Shown: piece by piece, positions 13,946-16,619 of the stretch | Position numbering within the stretch: position 1 is the stretch's first letter | Layout: the number at the start of each line of letters is the position of its first letter | NCBI GenBank assembly: GCA_011046145.1 | Contig: DSBA01000064.1 | Location: 1 to 16,619, forward strand | Length of the DNA stretch: 16,619 bases | Origin: Candidatus Uhrbacteria bacterium | GTDB taxonomy: Bacteria > Patescibacteriota > Patescibacteriia > CAIXNZ01 | Direction: 5' to 3' | Translations under genes and position numbers: made by a program | Notes under the pieces: model-generated | The model's input: the letters and a program-made list of their open reading frames with translations, nothing else | The model's database searches: none | Told to the model about the DNA's origin: nothing

Positions 13946-14072
13946 GGCGAAAATGCCTGTCTTAATATTACAGGAGGCTTTCTTGTCCGCCAGAGCTTTA
14001 GCGTAAGCGGAAGCCTCCGTACGACCCACGGGGCCTAAAGGCCCCTATAATAATTCCTAGGGCATTTTCGCC
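13946..14072. repeat. Composite palindromic element C (nested inverted repeats)
   Basis: Outer arms GGCGAAAATGCC (13946-13957) and GGCATTTTCGCC (14061-14072) are perfect over 12 bases. Inside, GGAGGCTT (13973-13980) pairs with AAGCCTCC (14011-14018), holding an inner TCCGC/GCGGA. Next to it stands GGGGCCTAAAGGCCCC (14030-14045). CTTTAG (13996-14001) and CTAAAG (14035-14040) occur once each in opposite orientation. It fills most of the gap between queH and the membrane protein gene, is GC-rich and has no open frame. Confidence 0.7.
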
Positions 14073-14122
14073 CCTCGCCTTTCGTATTATTTGGTGATAA
14101 AAATTTAGTGGTTCCAATATCC

Positions 14123-14461
14123 CTATTTTTTCATCAGCCAATTAGTAAACCATGAGACCAGCCACATAATCAAAGCTCCCCAAAAAGCTGCTTTAAAATC
14201 AGCCACCACAAAGCCTTCAACAATAGTGCTGGCAAACCAGAACAAAAAAGCATTTATTATCAGAGTGAAAAGCCCCAAAGTTAAAATATTAACCGGCAAA
14301 GTCAAAATAAATAAAATGGGGCGAAGCAAAGCATTAATTAAGCCCAAAACTAAAGCTGCCACCAAAGCAGCATAAAGTCCGGTCACGCCAACTCCTGGCA
14401 AAAAATAAGCAATGCCAATGATGGCAAGGGCATTGATGATCCAACGAAGAAGTAAAAACAT
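14123..14461 (-). CDS. Small membrane protein of the phage-holin-4 superfamily type
   Basis: The 112 residues are almost all membrane: four hydrophobic segments at about 3-18, 24-48 (GLYAALVAALVLGLINALLRPILFILTLP), 52-75 and 85-105. The pattern GLINALLRPILFILTLPVNILTLGLFTLIINAFLFW is typical of the holin-4_2/DUF360-like family. That family is common in bacterial chromosomes and usually has no proven lytic role. An open frame runs upstream to 14494, but the start at 14461 (MFLLLRWIINALAI) fits the family start. No lysin gene is nearby, so a phage origin is not implied. Confidence 0.85.
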   Translation of the reverse strand: MFLLLRWIINALAIIGIAYFLPGVGVTGLYAALVAALVLGLINALLRPILFILTLPVNILTLGLFTLIINAFLFWFASTIVEGFVVADFKAAFWGALIMWLVSWFTNWLMKK

Positions 14462-14491
14462 GGATTTTAAGATTAAATATTTATTAAATAA

Positions 14492-14601
14492 CAAAATTCA
14501 AATAACAAAAGGCAAAATAAATCCTAAATCAAAAAAACAAAAACCAAATTTTTTATTATTTAAAATTTTAATTTTGAATTTACTTTGTCTTTTGAATTTT
14601 G
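14492..14601. repeat. AT-rich inverted repeat between rarA and the membrane protein gene
   Basis: CAAAATTCAAA (14492-14502) and TTTGAATTTTG (14591-14601) are perfect inverted copies; allowing two mismatches the match extends to 18 bases. Another TTTGAATTTT follows at 14606. This fills the 157-base gap; no promoter or terminator is evident in it. Confidence 0.5.
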
Positions 14602-14618
14602 TTTTTTGAATTTTCAAA

Positions 14619-15860
14619 TTACTTAAAACACTTTCTACCTTTCAGCTTTTCCGGCAAATAGTTCTGTTTTTCTTTATAATCAAAATCCGGTGAATATTTA
14701 TAATCTTTACCATAATTTAAATCTTGCATCAGCTTGGTCGGCGCATTGCGCAAATGCAAAGGCACTGGTTCGTTGGGTAAATTTTTTATATCATTTTTAA
14801 CCCGCCCTACCGCAATATAAAGCTTATTGCTTTTTGGCGCTTTAGCCAGATACGCCACGGCCTGCGCTAAAATCACATCACATTCAGGATAGCCGAGAAA
14901 ATGGCAGGCTTGATACGCGGAAACAGCCTGCACCAAAGCCTGCGGGTCAGCCAAACCAATATCTTCAGAAGCAAAACGCACCAGGCGCCGCGCAATATAC
15001 AAAGGATCCTCGCCTGATTCAATCATCCTGCCCAGCCAATATAAAGCCGCGTCAGCGTCAGAACCGCGCATTGATTTGTGCAAAGCTGAAATTATATTGT
15101 AATGCTGTTCACCAGCTTTATCATAAATATAACTTTTTTGCAGAGATTCTTCAATAATCTTTTTATCAAGATTGATAAAGCCATCTTTGTCCGGCTTTAA
15201 AGAATTTACTGCAAATTCTAAAGCATTTAACGCAATACGCGCGTCGCCATTGGCCATGTGGCTTAAAAAATCCAAAACTTCATCTGATATTTTTATTTTA
15301 AAATTGCCTAAACCATGTTCTTTGTCAGCCAGTGCATTTTTAATAATCTGTTTTAATTCATCAGCAGTTAAAGGCTCCAAAACAAAAACCCGACAACGCG
15401 AAAGCAAAGCAGAATTGACCTCAAAAGAAGGATTTTCCGTGGTGGCTCCGATTAAAGTGACAATACCTTTTTCAACATAAGGCAATAGCGCATCCTGTTG
15501 GCTTTTGTTCCAACGGTGTATTTCATCTATAAATAAAATAGTGCGCTTGGCCTTAAATTTTTTCCTTTCAATAGCGTCTTTAATCGTCACTCTTAATTCT
15601 TTAACTCCGCTGGTGACAGCTGAAAAAAGCGCAAAAACCGCCCGAGTTTTTCGGGCAATAATTTTGGCTAATGTTGTTTTGCCAGTGCCTGGCGGACCCC
15701 AAAAAATTATTGAAGGTAAATTATCGCTTTCAATAGCTCGACGCAATAAAGTCTTTATGCCTACAATTTGTTCTTGCCCCACAAAATCAGAAAAATCCAA
15801 AGGTCGCATTTTATCTGCCAAAGGCGCTTCTTTGTTTAAATTTTGGTCAAATAAATCCAT
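14619..15860 (-). CDS. rarA: RarA/MgsA, replication-associated AAA+ recombination ATPase
   Basis: RarA is a cytoplasmic clamp-loader-related ATPase acting at stalled replication forks with SSB and RecA. Its 413 residues show Walker A GPPGTGKTT (55-63) and Walker B ILFIDEIHR (108-116). Sensor 1 is in IGATTENPSFEVNSALLSRCRVF (137-159), including the Arg finger region. The RarA-specific C-terminal part carries HKSMRGSDADAALYWLGRMIESGEDPLYIARRLVRFASEDIGLADP. The ending PVPLHLRNAPTKLMQDLNYGKDYKYSPDF is typical. Length and domains are complete. No ribosome binding site is seen; two palindromes lie in the upstream gap. Confidence 0.96.
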   Translation of the reverse strand: MDLFDQNLNKEAPLADKMRPLDFSDFVGQEQIVGIKTLLRRAIESDNLPSIIFWGPPGTGKTTLAKIIARKTRAVFALFSAVTSGVKELRVTIKDAIERKKFKAKRTILFIDEIHRWNKSQQDALLPYVEKGIVTLIGATTENPSFEVNSALLSRCRVFVLEPLTADELKQIIKNALADKEHGLGNFKIKISDEVLDFLSHMANGDARIALNALEFAVNSLKPDKDGFINLDKKIIEESLQKSYIYDKAGEQHYNIISALHKSMRGSDADAALYWLGRMIESGEDPLYIARRLVRFASEDIGLADPQALVQAVSAYQACHFLGYPECDVILAQAVAYLAKAPKSNKLYIAVGRVKNDIKNLPNEPVPLHLRNAPTKLMQDLNYGKDYKYSPDFDYKEKQNYLPEKLKGRKCFK

Positions 15861-15874
15861 ATTGTTACTAATTT

Positions 15875-15972
15875 ATGCCGCCTGTGGCGGCATCCCTGCC
15901 AAAGGCGAGACTAATCTTTTACTAATAATACGAATATACCCTTTTTCAGCCAGAGACTGATTAGCCTTTGGC
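15875..15972. repeat. Palindromic structures upstream of rarA
   Basis: ATGCCGCC-TGT-GGCGGCAT (15875-15893) is a perfect 8-bp hairpin with a 3-base loop, 15 bases from the rarA start. GCCAAAGGC plus TAATC (15898-15916, interrupted by GAGAC) is inverted at GATTAGCCTTTGGC (15959-15972). TCAGCCA/TGGCTGA (15946-15975) forms an alternative pairing. No good promoter is visible between 15861 and 16068; the rest of that gap is AT-rich with no recognisable gene. Confidence 0.55.
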
Positions 15973-16068
15973 TGATCCTCTTTTTACTCAGTTTCCCCAT
16001 CTCTATCAGCTTAACCAAAAATCACCGACAAAACAAGACTCCGTAAAAAACAATCAGAAAAAATTTTT

Positions 16069-16106
16069 AAAAAAAAGCGCGCCTTGACTTTTTTGTCTTA
16101 GCGCGC
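16069..16106 (-). terminator. Rho-independent terminator after the 16125-16388 gene
   Basis: On the - strand, GCGCGC (complement of 16101-16106) pairs with GCGCGC (complement of 16077-16082), with GAC/GTC extending the stem around an A-rich loop. Eight T follow directly (complement of 16069-16076). It begins 18 bases after the stop codon. It is the strongest terminator in the window. Confidence 0.88.
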
Positions 16107-16124
16107 AAGCTTAAGGGAATGTTT

Positions 16125-16388
16125 TCAGCTCCAATGCATTACTGGATTTGTTAATACTAATGAACCCCAAAGTTCGACTCCTGCTTGAACAGCTTCGGAT
16201 TTCAGAATCTCCGTTTTTATATTATCTTCAGGAAAATCGACTTCTACTAATGGCTGACTGCAAAGCAGATCAAAGCAATCTTTTGGCTCAACCAAGGTAA
16301 ACGGCTGATCCATGCCTTGGCTAATGACCCCAAAAGCATCCATCAAACCTGGGGTCATTAAAAAAATCCGTGTTTTTTTCAATCCCAT
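16125..16388 (-). CDS. Hypothetical small protein, 87 aa
   Basis: I do not recognise this protein. The start is firm: AAAGGAGGGG (complement of 16395-16404) lies 6 bases before the ATG. It is soluble, with a basic N-terminus (MGLKKTRIFLMTPGLMDAFGVISQG). A central acidic segment (VEPKDCFDLL, VEVDFPEDN) has two Cys (about 38 and 43), and the C-terminal part is hydrophobic and beta-like (VELWGSLVLTNPVMHWS). A very strong terminator follows and a short leader with TATAAT precedes it, so it is an independent unit. It resembles the 232-558 gene in expression design but not in sequence. The end of a transposase gene lies 117 bases upstream. Confidence 0.7.
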   Translation of the reverse strand: MGLKKTRIFLMTPGLMDAFGVISQGMDQPFTLVEPKDCFDLLCSQPLVEVDFPEDNIKTEILKSEAVQAGVELWGSLVLTNPVMHWS

Positions 16389-16414
16389 TACAATCCCCTC
16401 CTTTGCTATTAAAA

Positions 16415-16448
16415 ATTATAGCCTAACACAAAAGCAAATTCGCTTTTG
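16415..16448 (-). promoter_or_regulatory. Probable promoter/operator of the 16125-16388 gene
   Basis: A perfect -10 TATAAT (complement of 16415-16420) gives a predicted start near 16408 and a leader of only about 20 bases. No good -35 is present at the correct distance. That position is covered by the inverted repeat CAAAAGC (16429-16435) / GCTTTTG (16442-16448), which could bind a regulator that replaces or blocks -35 contact. Confidence 0.5.
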
Positions 16449-16497
16449 ACTTTCTTTCATATAATTATACCATAAAATTTAAAAAAAGGCGCCTTAA

Positions 16498-16619
16498 TGT
16501 ATAGTTAACAGTCAAGGGTAACACTTTTAATAAATTTTTCATGTGGAGTTAATCCATTAATGGATAAATGAATCCTTTCATAGTTATAGAAATTTAACCA
16601 TTCAATTGTATTTTTAAAA
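16498..16619 (-). mobile_element. 3' end of an insertion sequence (partial, runs off the window)
   Basis: The segment contains the end of an integrase-type transposase gene. The probable outer boundary is TGT at 16498, just beyond the transposase stop codon (16505-16507), since many elements of the IS3/IS481 groups end in TGT...ACA. The second end is outside the window, so neither the terminal repeats nor the target duplication can be checked. Confidence 0.55.
16505..16619 (-). CDS. Transposase/integrase C-terminal fragment (rve_3 type), partial
   Basis: Reading the - strand from the window end gives 37 codons ending in TAA: FKNTIEWLNFYNYERIHL, then SINGLTPHEKFIKSVTLDC. The W-x-x-F-Y-N-x-x-R-x-H-x-S-x-x-G-x-T-P-x-E pattern is the conserved tail of the DDE integrase core in IS3/IS481-type transposases, just after the catalytic Glu region. 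The gene starts outside the window. The intact frame up to a natural stop and the full motif suggest a functional or recently functional copy. Confidence 0.85.
   Translation of the reverse strand, partial: FKNTIEWLNFYNYERIHLSINGLTPHEKFIKSVTLDC

Noticed and set aside
14123..14461. Prophage lysis module
   Set aside because: The holin-like family is common in ordinary chromosomes and no lysin or other phage gene is near.
15505..15960. 151-residue open frame on the + strand
   Set aside because: It lies antisense to rarA, whose motifs are complete; this is a shadow.

Overview
The window is AT-rich, densely packed bacterial DNA using the standard code: TGA is a genuine stop in the penicillin-binding protein gene, queH and the small gene at 16125-16388. 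The gene set suggests a Patescibacteria/CPR (Parcubacteria-like) genome. It combines shortened versions of universal proteins (a 231-residue HrcA, a MurF lacking its first domain), many starts without a Shine-Dalgarno sequence, and intergenic gaps filled with palindromic repeats. This placement is an inference from style and content; no rRNA or marker gene is present to confirm it.

Layout, left to right. 1-703: an imperfect palindromic repeat, then a small unrecognised gene (232-558) with a textbook sigma-70 promoter, strong ribosome binding site and terminator; it is the only gene on the + strand. 703-2730: a minus-strand heat-shock operon hrcA-grpE-hsp20, headed by a CIRCE operator lying on its promoter. 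2770-3036: a repeat cluster (a composite hairpin element, a decamer tandem array and a second hairpin). 3034-8350: a four-gene minus-strand export operon, with a membrane-fusion/adaptor protein, an ABC ATPase and two MacB/FtsX-type permeases. 8408-8730: tRNA-Glu(CTC) sandwiched between two palindromic elements, with a copy of its 3' end nearby. 8729-11998: two peptidoglycan genes, a class B penicillin-binding protein and a MurF-like ligase. 12086-13303: a slipin/SPFH membrane protein and a small conserved-looking protein. 13396-13932: queH (queuosine pathway). 13946-14072: another composite palindrome. 14123-15860: a small four-helix membrane protein and the AAA+ ATPase RarA. 16069-16619: a second small orphan gene with its own terminator and strong ribosome binding site, then the 3' end of an integrase-type transposase running off the window.

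The protein genes are mostly housekeeping: stress response, envelope export, wall synthesis, tRNA modification and replication-fork maintenance. The unusual layer is between them. Nearly every gap above about 80 bases holds a different palindromic structure. Three of these (2778-2873, 8576-8650, 13946-14072) share one architecture: an outer inverted repeat enclosing one CTTTAG and one CTAAAG core in opposite orientation, although their stems differ in sequence. I regard this as the best candidate for something undescribed. Next come the duplicated tRNA-Glu 3' end bracketing an 86-base palindromic spacer, and the decamer array interrupted by a hairpin.
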